A DNA stretch of 33,619 nucleotides from an uncultured Paracoccaceae bacterium (GCA_937927675.1 CALBSG010000032.1:1-33619); one strand, 5' to 3'. Counted from the first letter of the stretch, positions 16,912 through 25,651 are shown. Translations and numbers: made by a program. The notes: generated by a model from the letters alone, not told the origin.

Positions 16912-19425
16912 ATGAACGACCACGCAAACGCCACGCTGAAACGGATCAAAACCCCGCTGCGGCTGACGTGGACGGGGCTTTGGGCTGAGCGTGCCGTGCG
17001 GGCGTTTTGGCCCCTGTGGACGCTGGCGATTGCGCTTTTGTCGGCGCTCAGCTTTGGCCTGCAAGACCATTTGCCCCTCGAGGCGATCTGGTTCGGCGCG
17101 CTTGCGTCCGGTCTTGGGCTGATTTGGGCCTTGGTTCATGGCGTGCGCCGCTTTCGCAAGCCGACACGAACCGAAGCGCTGGTCCGGCTGGATAGCCGCC
17201 TTCCGGGCCAACCGCTGGCCGCCTTGCGCGACACCCAAGCCATTGGCGTCACCGATCCGGCGTCGCAAGCGGTTTGGGCGACCCATCTGGCGCGTATGGC
17301 CGAACGGGCAAAAGCAGCGCGCGCGGTGGAACCCGATCTGAAGCTGGCCGGGCGCGATCCTTTTGCGCTGCGCTATGTGGCGTTGACCGGGTTGGTGATG
17401 GCGCTGATCTTTGGCTCGATCTGGCGGCTTGGCTCCGTCTCGGCACTCGCACCCGGTGGGGCGACCGACGCTGTTGCGACCGGCCCAACATGGGAGGGAT
17501 GGCTGAAGCCGCCTGCCTATACCGGCAAGCCGACGCTTTATCTCAATGACCAGACGGCCAGCGATCTGACGCTGCCCGCAGGCACCAAACTGCAACTTCG
17601 GCTTTATGGCGAGCCGGGAAGCCTGATCTTGTCGGAAACCGTCTCGGGCCGGACCGAGGTGCCCCCCGCCTCTGACCCTGTGCAAGATTTTACGTTGGTG
17701 CAAAGCGGCAAACTTGGCATCGAAGGGTCGGGTGGCCGCGATTGGTCCGTGACCATCATCCCCGACCGCGCGCCGATCATTGCCGCCGATGGCCCGATTG
17801 CCCGCGATAAGGGCGGGCGCTTCAAGCAAAAGGTCAAGGGCAGCGATGATTACGGGATCACCAAAGCCACGGTGACGATTGTGCTGGATCTGGCGCAGGT
17901 TGATCGTCGCTTTGGCCTGACGATTGCCCCCGAAGATGTCGCACCTGTCACGCTGGACCTGCCGATGCCGCGTAAGGGGAAGCGCGAGGACTTTGCGGTG
18001 ACGCTGGTCGATGATCTGTCGCAATCGGTCTTGGCCAATATGCCGGTCACGCTGACCTTTCAGGCGCTGGATGCTGCGGGCCAGATGGGGGCATCGACAC
18101 CGGTTGCCGCCGTTCTGCCCGCCAAACGCTTTTACGACCCGGTCGCCGCCGCCCTGATCGAAATGCGGCGCGACCTGTTGTGGAACCGCGCCAATGCCCC
18201 GCGCGCGGTGCAGATCCTGCGCGCCATGACCTATAAACCCGAGGGGTTTTTCACCAATCAAAAAGCGTTCTTGCGCCTGCGGGTGGCGATGAAGCGGCTG
18301 GAAGCGGATGCCGCGACCTTGACCCCTGCGTTGCGGGATGAGGTCGCCGAAGAACTGTGGCAAATCGCGCTGTTGATGGAAGATGGTGACCTGAACGACG
18401 CCAAAGAACGCCTGAAGCGCGCGCAGGACCGGCTGTCCGAGGCGATCAAACGCGGGGCCTCGTCCGAGGAAACCCAAGAACTGATGGATGAAATGCGGCA
18501 GGCCATGGATGATTACATGGACATGCTTGCTGAAAACATGGACGAGCGCACCCCCGAGGAGCAATCCGCCGATGGCGGGGCCACCATGTCGGAAGATCAG
18601 CTTCAAGAAATGCTCGACCGGCTGCAAAAGCTGATGGACGAGGGCAAGACTGCCGAGGCGGCAGAGTTGCTGGCCCAGATCCAAGGCATGATGGAAAACA
18701 TGCGCATGGTTCAGCAGGACGGGCAGGGCGGCAAGGGCCGAGGCAGCCCCGGCCAGCAGGCGATGCGCGATCTGGGCGAGACCATGCGCGGCCAGCAGGG
18801 CCTTTCGGATGATGCCTTCCGCGACATGCAGCGCGACCGGCAAGGTGAGGCCGAGGACGACGGGCAACAAGGCCAACCGGGGGACGGCCAAGCGCCGGAC
18901 GGCCAACAAGGCGACGGCCAGAAGCAAAGCCTTTCAGAACGGCAAGAGGCGTTGCGGCGCGAGTTGGAACGGCTGGAACGCCAAGGCAATCTGCCCGGCA
19001 AGGGCGAAAATCAGGGCGAGGCCGGGCGGCAGGCGTTGGACGAGGCCCGCCGCGCCATGCGCGAGGCAGAGGAAGCGCTGCGCGACGATGATCTGCCCGG
19101 GGCGCTGGACCGTCAGGCCGAAGCGTTGGAGGCTTTGCGCGACGGGCTGCGCGCTTTTGGCGAGGCCATGGCGCAGGAAAACCAGCAAGACGGTCAGCGC
19201 CGCGCTGGGGCCGAGGCCCGCGAGGAGGATGGCGAGGGGCGGGATCCGCTGGGGCGTCAAGCCGGTGAAAGCCTGCGGATCGGATCGGACAATAACCTTC
19301 TGGCGGATAAGGAGGTTTACCGCCGCGCCGAGGAGCTTTTGGACGAAATCCGCCGCCGTTCGGGCGACCTGACCCGGCCCGAGGGCGAGCGTGATTATCT
19401 TAAGCGGTTGCTGGACCTGTTCTGA
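16912..19425 (+). CDS. TIGR02302 (DUF4175) family membrane protein
   Basis: An 837-residue inner-membrane protein of the alphaproteobacterial TIGR02302/DUF4175 family, function unknown. Two hydrophobic helices lie near residues 33–50 and 60–78, and a third near 155–175. A large beta-rich extracytoplasmic region follows (about 195–400). The C-terminal half is helical and strongly charged, with long Glu/Arg/Lys coiled-coil stretches from about 430. A Gln/Gly/Asp-rich low-complexity part lies at about 600–690 (for example QGQPGDGQAPDGQQGDGQ), then more coiled coil. ATG 16912 is preceded by GGCGGAGGG; the longer frame from 16855 overlaps lysA. Gene order after lysA is typical of the family. Confidence 0.88.
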   Translation: MNDHANATLKRIKTPLRLTWTGLWAERAVRAFWPLWTLAIALLSALSFGLQDHLPLEAIWFGALASGLGLIWALVHGVRRFRKPTRTEALVRLDSRLPGQPLAALRDTQAIGVTDPASQAVWATHLARMAERAKAARAVEPDLKLAGRDPFALRYVALTGLVMALIFGSIWRLGSVSALAPGGATDAVATGPTWEGWLKPPAYTGKPTLYLNDQTASDLTLPAGTKLQLRLYGEPGSLILSETVSGRTEVPPASDPVQDFTLVQSGKLGIEGSGGRDWSVTIIPDRAPIIAADGPIARDKGGRFKQKVKGSDDYGITKATVTIVLDLAQVDRRFGLTIAPEDVAPVTLDLPMPRKGKREDFAVTLVDDLSQSVLANMPVTLTFQALDAAGQMGASTPVAAVLPAKRFYDPVAAALIEMRRDLLWNRANAPRAVQILRAMTYKPEGFFTNQKAFLRLRVAMKRLEADAATLTPALRDEVAEELWQIALLMEDGDLNDAKERLKRAQDRLSEAIKRGASSEETQELMDEMRQAMDDYMDMLAENMDERTPEEQSADGGATMSEDQLQEMLDRLQKLMDEGKTAEAAELLAQIQGMMENMRMVQQDGQGGKGRGSPGQQAMRDLGETMRGQQGLSDDAFRDMQRDRQGEAEDDGQQGQPGDGQAPDGQQGDGQKQSLSERQEALRRELERLERQGNLPGKGENQGEAGRQALDEARRAMREAEEALRDDDLPGALDRQAEALEALRDGLRAFGEAMAQENQQDGQRRAGAEAREEDGEGRDPLGRQAGESLRIGSDNNLLADKEVYRRAEELLDEIRRRSGDLTRPEGERDYLKRLLDLF

Positions 19426-19435
19426 GCGGGACCGC

Positions 19436-19588
19436 CTAGTTGATGGGCGCGCGCAACATCGCCTCTGCCGCCTGACCAAAGCGCGAGGCGATCATGATGA
19501 ACAGTAATGCCGTGCAGCCCATGATCAGGCAAAGCCGGATCACCGAGAGGCGCGGTCTGTCCTTGGGAATGTCCAGCATCTGATCCAT
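19436..19588 (-). CDS. 50-residue single-span membrane protein, unknown
   Basis: The protein reads MDQMLDIPKDRPRLSVIR, then a hydrophobic helix (about residues 18–34, LCLIMGCTALLFIMIAS), then RFGQAAEAMLRAPIN. Positive charges before the helix suggest an N-in, C-out single-pass topology. GAAAGG lies 4 bases before the ATG on the minus strand. It converges on the TIGR02302 gene with only 10 bases between stops, and it is divergent from pheT. The protein is short, so it could be a chance frame, but the amphipathic start, clean helix and ribosome site argue for a gene. Confidence 0.6.
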   Translation of the reverse strand: MDQMLDIPKDRPRLSVIRLCLIMGCTALLFIMIASRFGQAAEAMLRAPIN

Positions 19589-19770
19589 ACGACCTTTCTA
19601 CAGAGGTTTTCTGGGGAATTCGTGACAATTCTCGTGGCAAAGTGGGGAAACTCTGTTCCGAAAACAGAAACGCAACCGCATTGCAAAACGCCCTTCGCGC
19701 TTTCCCTTTTCACACTGATGCGCTAAACCCCCGCAGGCTTTGAAACCGCAAGACCCGAAGGCGCCCGCTC
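19589..19770. promoter_or_regulatory. Divergent promoter region between small membrane gene and pheT
   Basis: A 182-base AT-richer spacer must carry the promoter of pheT and of the small minus-strand gene. It holds a short hairpin, TCTGTT (19652–19657) with AACAGA (19663–19668). No convincing -35/-10 pair or known operator was found by eye. Confidence 0.35.
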
Positions 19771-22182
19771 ATGAAATTCACCCTGTCCTGGCTGAAAGAT
19801 CACCTCGAGACCACGGCCTCGCTGGACGACATTCTTTACGCGCTCACCGATCTGGGGCTGGAGGTCGAAGAGGTGGTGAACCCGGTGGCGAAACTCGCGC
19901 CCTTCACCATCGCCAAGGTGTTGGAGGCCGTGCAGCATCCTGACGCCGACCGTCTGCGGGTGTGCAAGGTTCTGACCGATGAAGGCGAAAAGCAGATCGT
20001 CTGCGGCGCCCCCAATGCGCGGGCCGGTATCACGGTGGTTCTGTGCAAGCCGGGAGATTATGTGCCGGGCATCGATGTGACTTTGGGCGTCGGCAAGATC
20101 CGTGGCATCGAAAGCCAAGGCATGATGGCCTCGGAACGCGAGCTGGAACTGTCGGACGAGCATAACGGCATCATCGAGCTTGCCTCGGGCGAGGTGGGCG
20201 AAAAGTTCACCGATTGGCTGGCGGCGAACCGCCCGGCGGTTTGCGATCCGGTGATCGAGATCAAGGTCACGCCGAACCGTCCTGATGCGCTGGGCGTGCG
20301 TGGCATTGCCCGCGATCTGGCCGCCCGCGGTTTGGGCAAGCTGAAGCCGCTGGAGATCCCGGAAATCAAGGGCGCCTTTGCCAGCCCGATCACGGTGCAA
20401 ATTGACGACGCGTTGAAGGCCAAAGGCTGTCCGCATTTTGCTGGCCGCACCATTCGCGGTGTGACCAATGGTCCGTCGCCCGACTGGTTGCAGGCCCGGC
20501 TGAAGGCGATTGGTTTGCGCCCGATTTCGACCCTGGTCGATATCACCAACTATTTCACCTTTGGCCTGAACCGCCCGCTGCACGTTTTTGATGTGGCAAA
20601 GGTGCAGGGCAGTGTCTTGCGCGTCCATGCGGCCGCGGGCGGCGAAAGCCATGCCGCGTTGGACGGAAAGACTTATAGCTTGCGCGAAGGCATGATGGCG
20701 ATTTCGGATGCGGCGGGCGTGGAAAGCCTTGCCGGTATCATGGGTGGCGAACATTCCGGCTGTACCGAAGACACCACTGAGGTGTTCTTGGAAAGCGCGT
20801 GGTGGGATCCGATCACCGTTGCCACCACGGGACGCGCGCTGAAGGTTAATTCCGACGCCCGCTATCGCTTTGAACGTGGGGTGGACCCGGCGTTCACCTT
20901 GCCGGGGTTGGACCTTGCGACGCAGATGATCCTTGATCTGTGCGGCGGTGAGGCATCTGAGCTGGCCGAAGATGGCGCGGCGCTGGACACCACCCGGACC
21001 TACAAGCTGAACCCCGCCCGGGTCATCAGCCTTGTTGGCATGGATATCCCCGAGGCCGAGCAGCGCCAGACGCTTACGGCGCTTGGCTTTAAACTGTCGG
21101 GCAATCAGGTGACGCCGCCGTCGTGGCGTCCGGACGTGTTGGGCGATGCCGATCTGGTCGAAGAGGTGGCGCGCGTTGCCAGCCTGACCAAGCTGGAAGG
21201 CAAGCCGCTGCGCCGCATGGTGCCGGGCGTGCCGCGCCCGATCCTGACGCCCTTGCAGGTGCGCGAACGCGCCGCGCGGCGGACCATCGCGGCGCTGGGC
21301 TATAATGAATGTGTCACCTACAGCTTCATCGACGAAACTGCAGCGGTGCTGTTCGGCGGTGGGACGGATGCCGTGCGGGTGGACAATCCGATTTCGTCGG
21401 AAATGACCCATCTGCGCCCAGACCTTTTGCCGGGTCTGTTGCGCGCTGCCGCCCGCAATCAGGCGCGCGGCTTTATGGATCTGGCGCTGGCCGAGGTTGG
21501 CCCCGCTTTCCACGGCGGCGAGCCGGGCGAGCAACATTTGCAGGCGACCGGACTTTTGGTCGGTGCCTCTGCCGCGCGGGATCCGCATGGCAGCCGCCGT
21601 CCGGTCGATGTCTTTGACGTCAAGGCGGATGTCGAGGCGGTTCTGGCCGCCCTTGGCGCGCCTGCCAAGGTGCAGATCAGCCGTAAGGTAGCAGCTTGGT
21701 TCCATCCCGGCCGCTCTGGCGTGATCGGGCTTGGGCCGAACGTCATGGCAACATTTGGCGAAGTTCACCCGCGCGTTCTGGCTGAAATGGGCGTAAAAGG
21801 CCCGGCGATGGCCTTTACCGTGCTTGTCGCCAATGTGCCGCAGCCCAAGGTGAAAACGCCCACCCGGCCCGCGCTGAGCATTTCCGACCTTCAGGCGGTG
21901 GACCGCGATTTCGCCTTTGTTGTCGATGCCGGGGTTGAAGTGTTGACGGCTGTCAACGCGGCGGCTGGTGCAGACAAGGTGCTGATCGAAAGCGTGCGGG
22001 TGTTTGACCAATTCACCGGCGAAAAGGCCGAGGCGCAGATGGGGGCGGGCAAAAAGTCGATCGCGCTGACCGTGCGGTTGCAGCCCACTGACAAGACCCT
22101 GACCGAGGCTGATATCGACGCCGTGTCGAAGAAGGTCATCGAAAAGGTCACCAAGGCGACCGGCGGCGCATTGCGCGGTTGA
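19771..22182 (+). CDS. pheT: Phenylalanine–tRNA ligase beta subunit
   Basis: The 803-residue beta subunit of phenylalanyl-tRNA synthetase. It starts MKFTLSWLKDHLET. Domains in order are an EMAP-like tRNA-binding fold at about 40–150 (VLEAVQHPDADRLRVCKV, VCGAPNARAG), the B3/B4 editing domain at about 210–380 (ISTLVDITNYFTF), the B5 domain at about 405–475, the catalytic-like core, and a C-terminal ferredoxin-like anticodon-binding domain at about 708–803 (DRDFAFVVDAGV). The beta subunit removes Tyr mischarged on tRNA-Phe and binds the anticodon. The length is normal. The gene has its own 182-base upstream spacer and is separated from pheS, so it is probably transcribed on its own. A GC-rich hairpin follows its stop. 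Confidence 0.97.
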   Translation: MKFTLSWLKDHLETTASLDDILYALTDLGLEVEEVVNPVAKLAPFTIAKVLEAVQHPDADRLRVCKVLTDEGEKQIVCGAPNARAGITVVLCKPGDYVPGIDVTLGVGKIRGIESQGMMASERELELSDEHNGIIELASGEVGEKFTDWLAANRPAVCDPVIEIKVTPNRPDALGVRGIARDLAARGLGKLKPLEIPEIKGAFASPITVQIDDALKAKGCPHFAGRTIRGVTNGPSPDWLQARLKAIGLRPISTLVDITNYFTFGLNRPLHVFDVAKVQGSVLRVHAAAGGESHAALDGKTYSLREGMMAISDAAGVESLAGIMGGEHSGCTEDTTEVFLESAWWDPITVATTGRALKVNSDARYRFERGVDPAFTLPGLDLATQMILDLCGGEASELAEDGAALDTTRTYKLNPARVISLVGMDIPEAEQRQTLTALGFKLSGNQVTPPSWRPDVLGDADLVEEVARVASLTKLEGKPLRRMVPGVPRPILTPLQVRERAARRTIAALGYNECVTYSFIDETAAVLFGGGTDAVRVDNPISSEMTHLRPDLLPGLLRAAARNQARGFMDLALAEVGPAFHGGEPGEQHLQATGLLVGASAARDPHGSRRPVDVFDVKADVEAVLAALGAPAKVQISRKVAAWFHPGRSGVIGLGPNVMATFGEVHPRVLAEMGVKGPAMAFTVLVANVPQPKVKTPTRPALSISDLQAVDRDFAFVVDAGVEVLTAVNAAAGADKVLIESVRVFDQFTGEKAEAQMGAGKKSIALTVRLQPTDKTLTEADIDAVSKKVIEKVTKATGGALRG

Positions 22183-22192
22183 TGCGGTTCAT

Positions 22193-22230
22193 CGCCCTTG
22201 CCGCGCCTTTCAAAGGACGCGGCAAGGGCG
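22193..22230. terminator. Strong bidirectional hairpin between pheT and the DUF1523 gene
   Basis: CGCCCTTGCCGCG (22193–22205) pairs perfectly with CGCGGCAAGGGCG (22218–22230). The intervening bases themselves fold as CCTTT-C-AAAGG, with one unpaired A, giving a nearly continuous 18-bp hairpin. It lies 10 bases after the pheT stop and 13 before the convergent gene's end. There is no T run on either side, so it may act as a bidirectional transcription or mRNA-decay barrier rather than a classical intrinsic terminator. Confidence 0.65.
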
Positions 22231-22242
22231 CGCAACGCCCAC

Positions 22243-22896
22243 TTATCGCTTGGCTGGTCCCGGTTTGAACCAAGCCTTGATCCGGCCAAAGACCCCGGTT
22301 GCCCGCGCCTCGACCCCATCCCAAGTTTCGCCGACCTCGGCTGCCATAGGCTCGACCGAGCGTTCCCAGAACTGCGCCCACATCCGGCGGATCATCACGA
22401 CGATGAAGATCAGGAAGGCGATCACCACGATCGACACGTAGGGAATGATCTGTTCATCCGGGCCGGTCGCCTCGCGCACGGAAACGGCGTTCGGATAGAC
22501 CGACAGGATCGGCAGGCGCCAGCCGTAATGCGTCACCACCACCCATTTCGGATTTGCCGCATCGGATTTCAGGTTCCCTGCCTCGGCTTGCAGGTTCGAA
22601 CTGTCGTATTTGAAATAGGGTGGCCAGATCCAGCCGGTGTCTTCGTTGCGGTAAACCATCACATCGCCATCGGCGAAGGCTGTTTCGATGAACCGGATGT
22701 CGCGGGTTGTCGTGCTTTCCTGTGTGCCGCTGTCGGGCGAGGCATAGGCCCAAGAGTTTTCCGGGCCCACAGTGGTCAGCCGGTTATAGGTGCCGGTCAA
22801 CCGCACGATATCGTGCTGGGGCAGGGTATAGTGCAGAAAGGCCAGCACGAACACCGCAGCGATGATCCGAAACGCCCATTTTATGTTGGTCCACAT
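22243..22896 (-). CDS. DUF1523 family membrane protein
   Basis: A 217-residue protein matching the alphaproteobacterial DUF1523 family (PF07509), function unknown. There is one N-terminal helix (about residues 8–24, AFRIIAAVFVLAFLHYTL). A periplasmic domain of about 120 residues follows, with GTYNRLTTVGPENSW, DIRFIETAF, VYRNEDTGWIWPPYFKYDSSNLQA and WVVVTHYGWRLPILSVYPNA. A second helix spans about 152–168 (YVSIVVIAFLIFIVVMI), and a Trp-rich amphipathic tail ends it. The start at 22896 is 19 bases after the stop of the upstream small membrane gene on the same strand, so the two form an operon. Both carry membrane segments and may act together. Confidence 0.85.
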   Translation of the reverse strand: MWTNIKWAFRIIAAVFVLAFLHYTLPQHDIVRLTGTYNRLTTVGPENSWAYASPDSGTQESTTTRDIRFIETAFADGDVMVYRNEDTGWIWPPYFKYDSSNLQAEAGNLKSDAANPKWVVVTHYGWRLPILSVYPNAVSVREATGPDEQIIPYVSIVVIAFLIFIVVMIRRMWAQFWERSVEPMAAEVGETWDGVEARATGVFGRIKAWFKPGPAKR

Positions 22897-22915
22897 GTTC
22901 TATGGTCCCTTGCGA

Positions 22916-23191
22916 TTAATTGATGAAATAGACCGTGACCAAAGCCACGGCCAAGGGAATGACATAGACCAGCCAGATCAGCTTGCGCCGCAGGCCATGG
23001 CGATAGGCCTCCATCCCGGCTTCGATATAGGCGTCGCGTTCGTCCTTTGCAGCCCCTTCGCGGGCGGGATCGGTATCCCAAGCCTTTTCCAGTTTTTCCC
23101 GCCGGATAGAGCGGGAGTAGATCGAGACGAGAAGATAAACCACCGTCAAGACCGCAAGAGCCAAGGGCAAGGCTTTCAGCAACCCAATCAT
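22916..23191 (-). CDS. Small two-helix membrane protein upstream of DUF1523
   Basis: A 91-residue protein. One helix lies at about residues 3–24 (GLLKALPLALAVLTVVYLLVSI) and one at about 72–90 (LIWLVYVIPLAVALVTVYFI). A charged middle part carries RSIRREKLEKAWDTDPAREGAAKDERDAYIEAG. The start at 23191 has GGGGAGGAAG just upstream; an in-frame start 7 codons earlier is less well placed. By the positive-inside rule, the basic middle loop should be cytoplasmic. No named family is recognised with certainty. It precedes the DUF1523 gene by 19 bases. Confidence 0.78.
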   Translation of the reverse strand: MIGLLKALPLALAVLTVVYLLVSIYSRSIRREKLEKAWDTDPAREGAAKDERDAYIEAGMEAYRHGLRRKLIWLVYVIPLAVALVTVYFIN

Positions 23192-23447
23192 CGTCTTCCT
23201 CCCCTCGATCATCCCAAGGCCCGATCATGGGCCCCATGGCATGCGGGCTTTCAGCGGGTCTGTTCCGGGTCGCCCCGCGATGGCTCTGGCCCGACAACAC
23301 CGCGCGCCTCTACTTTGTAGCCTCGTGCCAGAAAATTCGCCACCCATTGCCGCGTGCGGCGGTCATGGCATGAGGTCGCATTTTGGCGGCAGGCGTAAGA
23401 TGAGCCGCCGTATTGTCCGGGCGGATGCCGCCGCCCATGCGGAAGGA
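23192..23447. other. Spacer downstream of panC with two weak short frames
   Basis: 256 bases between panC's end and the small membrane gene. On the minus strand one frame (ATG at 23438, stop at 23310) would encode 42 residues ending GWRIFWHEATK. Another frame, ending at 23251, encodes a Cys-containing stretch (YACRQNATSCHDRRTRQW) but lacks an ATG after panC's stop. Neither has a good ribosome site. I see no terminator with a T run and no repeat. Confidence 0.3.
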
Positions 23448-24287
23448 TCAGACCGGGATATTGTCGATCAGCCGCACACCATCCAGCCACGCCGCTGCCA
23501 GCATCCGGCGCGGCTTTTGCGGGTCGTCTGAGGGCATCAGCGTTTCGGCGTCGCGCAGTTCGATATATTCCACCCGGTCAAATCCTGCGGCGCGCACCTT
23601 TTCAGCGGCCTCGCGGATCGCCTGGCGGTCCGATTGTCCCGAGCGGATATCATCGGCGGCCGCGGTGATCGCCGAATACAGCATCCCCGCCACGGCCCGG
23701 CCCTGTGCCGTCAGCCGCACATTGCGCGAGGACATGGCCAAGCCATCCTCCTCGCGGATGGTTTCGCATCCGACGATTTTGATCGGAAGGTTCAGATCGC
23801 GCACCAGCCGCAAGACGACCTGCAACTGCTGCCAGTCTTTTTGGCCAAAGTAGCCACGGTCGGCCATGGTCATGCCGAACAGTTTGGTGACCACCGTGGC
23901 CACCCCGTCGAAATGCCCCGGTCGCATCCGCCCCTCTAGCGGTTCGGACACCCCGCCCACCGAAACCGTGGTGATGAAGCCGTCGGGGTAAACTTCGTCA
24001 GGCTGGGGGATGAAGACCACATCGACGCCCACGCTGGACAGAAGGGCCACATCCGCCTCTTCGGTGCGGGGATATTTCTTCAGATCGTCGGGATTGTTGA
24101 ACTGCTTGGGGTTCACAAAGATCGTGGTGATGACGCGCTCGCATTCCTGCTTTCCGGCGCGTGCCAGCGACAGATGCCCGTCATGCAGCGCACCCATGGT
24201 CGGCACCACGCCCACCTTCTCGCCTGCCGCTTTCCAACCGCGCACGATGGGGCGCAGCTCGGCCACTGTCCGAATGATGATCGTCAT
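23448..24287 (-). CDS. panC: Pantothenate synthetase
   Basis: A 279-residue enzyme that joins pantoate and beta-alanine using ATP (pantoyl-adenylate intermediate) to make pantothenate in the cytoplasm. It belongs to the nucleotidyltransferase superfamily: the HIGH-type motif is H35-D-G-H38 in PTMGALHDGHLSL, and the KMSKS-like element is LAMSSRNVRLT. FVNPKQFNNPDDL binds substrate, and GYFGQKDWQQLQVV is the conserved core strand. The length is typical. Its ATG overlaps the panB stop by 4 bases (ATGA at 24284–24287), so translation is coupled to panB. Confidence 0.97.
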   Translation of the reverse strand: MTIIIRTVAELRPIVRGWKAAGEKVGVVPTMGALHDGHLSLARAGKQECERVITTIFVNPKQFNNPDDLKKYPRTEEADVALLSSVGVDVVFIPQPDEVYPDGFITTVSVGGVSEPLEGRMRPGHFDGVATVVTKLFGMTMADRGYFGQKDWQQLQVVLRLVRDLNLPIKIVGCETIREEDGLAMSSRNVRLTAQGRAVAGMLYSAITAAADDIRSGQSDRQAIREAAEKVRAAGFDRVEYIELRDAETLMPSDDPQKPRRMLAAAWLDGVRLIDNIPV

Positions 24288-25120
24288 TTTGCGGCTTTCA
24301 CGGGCAGGACATCGGGGAAGGCATGTTCCGCCGCGGGAAAAGCGCGGGCCCGCACATCGGCGGCGTAGGCGGCAATCGCCTCGTCGGCGGTTTTGCCCAG
24401 TTCGGCATAGCGTTTGACGAATTTCGGGCGGAATTCGGTGAAAAGGCCCAGCATGTCGTCGATCACCAGAACCTGACCATCACAGGCCGCCCCGGCACCG
24501 ATGCCGATGGTGGGGATGTCCAGGGTCTCGGTGATGCGACCGGCCAGCCCCATCGGCACCTTTTCCAAGACCACAGCAAAGGCCCCGGCGGCCTGAACGG
24601 CCAGCGCATCGGCCAGCACGCGGTCTGCCTCATCTTCACGGCCGACCACCTTATAGCCGCCAAGCGTGTTCACCGCCTGTGGCGTCAGGCCGATATGCGC
24701 CATGACCGGCACGCCGCGCTTGGTCAGAAACGCAATGGTTTCGGCCATATGCGCGCCGCCTTCCAGCTTGACCGCGGGGGCGCCGGTTTCGGCCATCAAC
24801 CGTGCCGCATTGCGATAGGCCTGTGCGGGGCTTTCTTCATAGCTGGCGAAGGGCATGTCGATCACCACCATCGCCTTTTGGCAGCCTTTGACGACCGAGC
24901 GACCATGCAGGATCATCATTTCCATTGTCACGCCCAAGGTTGAGGGCAGACCATGCAGCACCATTCCGACCGAATCCCCGACCAGCGCCACGTCGCAATG
25001 CGCGTCCACCAGCCGCGCCATGGGCGTGGTATAGGCGGTCAGCACCACCAAAGGGTCTGTGCCTTTGCGGGCGCGGATATCCGGCGGCAGAACAGAACGA
25101 AGGGGGGAGGAGGCGCTCAT
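24284..25120 (-). CDS. panB: 3-methyl-2-oxobutanoate hydroxymethyltransferase
   Basis: A 278-residue enzyme that transfers a hydroxymethyl group from methylene-tetrahydrofolate to 2-oxoisovalerate, giving ketopantoate. The TIM-barrel signatures are present: LTAYTTPMARLVD, ALVGDSVGMVLHG (metal ligand D49), TLGVTMEMM, DMPFASYEESPAQA, AVKLEGG, HIGLTPQAVNTLGGYKV and IPTIGIGAGAACDGQVLVIDDMLG. Two adjacent ATG codons occur at 25123 and 25120; the second has better spacing from GGAG. panB and panC overlap by 4 bases. The usual third step (PanE/ketopantoate reductase) and beta-alanine supply (PanD) are not in the window. A 173-base spacer separates it from the divergent cupin gene. Confidence 0.97.
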   Translation of the reverse strand: MSASSPLRSVLPPDIRARKGTDPLVVLTAYTTPMARLVDAHCDVALVGDSVGMVLHGLPSTLGVTMEMMILHGRSVVKGCQKAMVVIDMPFASYEESPAQAYRNAARLMAETGAPAVKLEGGAHMAETIAFLTKRGVPVMAHIGLTPQAVNTLGGYKVVGREDEADRVLADALAVQAAGAFAVVLEKVPMGLAGRITETLDIPTIGIGAGAACDGQVLVIDDMLGLFTEFRPKFVKRYAELGKTADEAIAAYAADVRARAFPAAEHAFPDVLPVKAAK

Positions 25121-25293
25121 CATCGGCTCCGAGCCATGGAGGTCTTGCCCGTCTCGGGCGGGGAGATTCTGCCCGACATATGGGCATAGCCCAACCCTAT
25201 TCGCAAGAAAATTACGCTGCATCGCGGCGTTGGCGGGGCCTTGACCTGCCGCCGGCCGCCTGCCCAACTGCGGCCATGACAAAAGGAGGCGTT

Positions 25294-25635
25294 ATGTTGC
25301 TTGTTGAACAGGTTACCCGCGATGGGATTGCCCCGGACGTGTCGCGTCCCGACCCGGAAAAAGTGCTGGCGGGTGATCCTGTCCACAGCACTTGGTCGCG
25401 GGAAGACAAGGCTGGGATTTACGCCGGCATGTGGCAAACCACGCCGGGCAAATGGCGCATCAGCTATGCCGAGTGGGAATATGTCTATATCCACGCCGGC
25501 CATTCGATCCTGACCGATCAGCATGGCACGGTGACCCATCTGCGGGCCGGGGACAGTTTCATCATTCGCCCCGGCTTTGAGGGCACATGGGACTGTGTCG
25601 AAACCACGCTGAAAGACTATGTGATCGTGGAATAG
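25294..25635 (+). CDS. Cupin domain protein (DUF861/EutQ-like, cupin_3)
   Basis: A 113-residue single-domain cupin. The order of motifs AGIYAGMWQTTPGKWRISYAEWEYVYIHAGHSILTDQ, then THLRAGDSFIIRPGFEGTWDCVE, matches the cupin_3 (DUF861) group, which includes EutQ- and ureidoglycolate-related enzymes and many unassigned proteins. The usual metal His positions are only partly present, so activity is uncertain. AAAGGAGG lies 5 bases before ATG 25294, a very strong ribosome site; the ATG at 25276 has none. A bidirectional terminator follows, so it is monocistronic. Confidence 0.85.
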   Translation: MLLVEQVTRDGIAPDVSRPDPEKVLAGDPVHSTWSREDKAGIYAGMWQTTPGKWRISYAEWEYVYIHAGHSILTDQHGTVTHLRAGDSFIIRPGFEGTWDCVETTLKDYVIVE

Positions 25636-25651
25636 TCGAAACCGGCAAAGG

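Noticed and set aside
16834..18927. 697-codon minus-strand frame opposite the TIGR02302 gene
   Set aside because: Antisense shadow: composition reflects the complement of Glu/Gln/Arg-rich codons, with no recognisable family.
19723..22011. 762-codon minus-strand frame opposite pheT
   Set aside because: pheT on the plus strand is certain over its full length; this frame has shadow composition.
24925..25293. Longer N-terminal extension of the cupin frame
   Set aside because: It would overlap panB antisense and has no homologous character; the strong ribosome site sits right before 25294.
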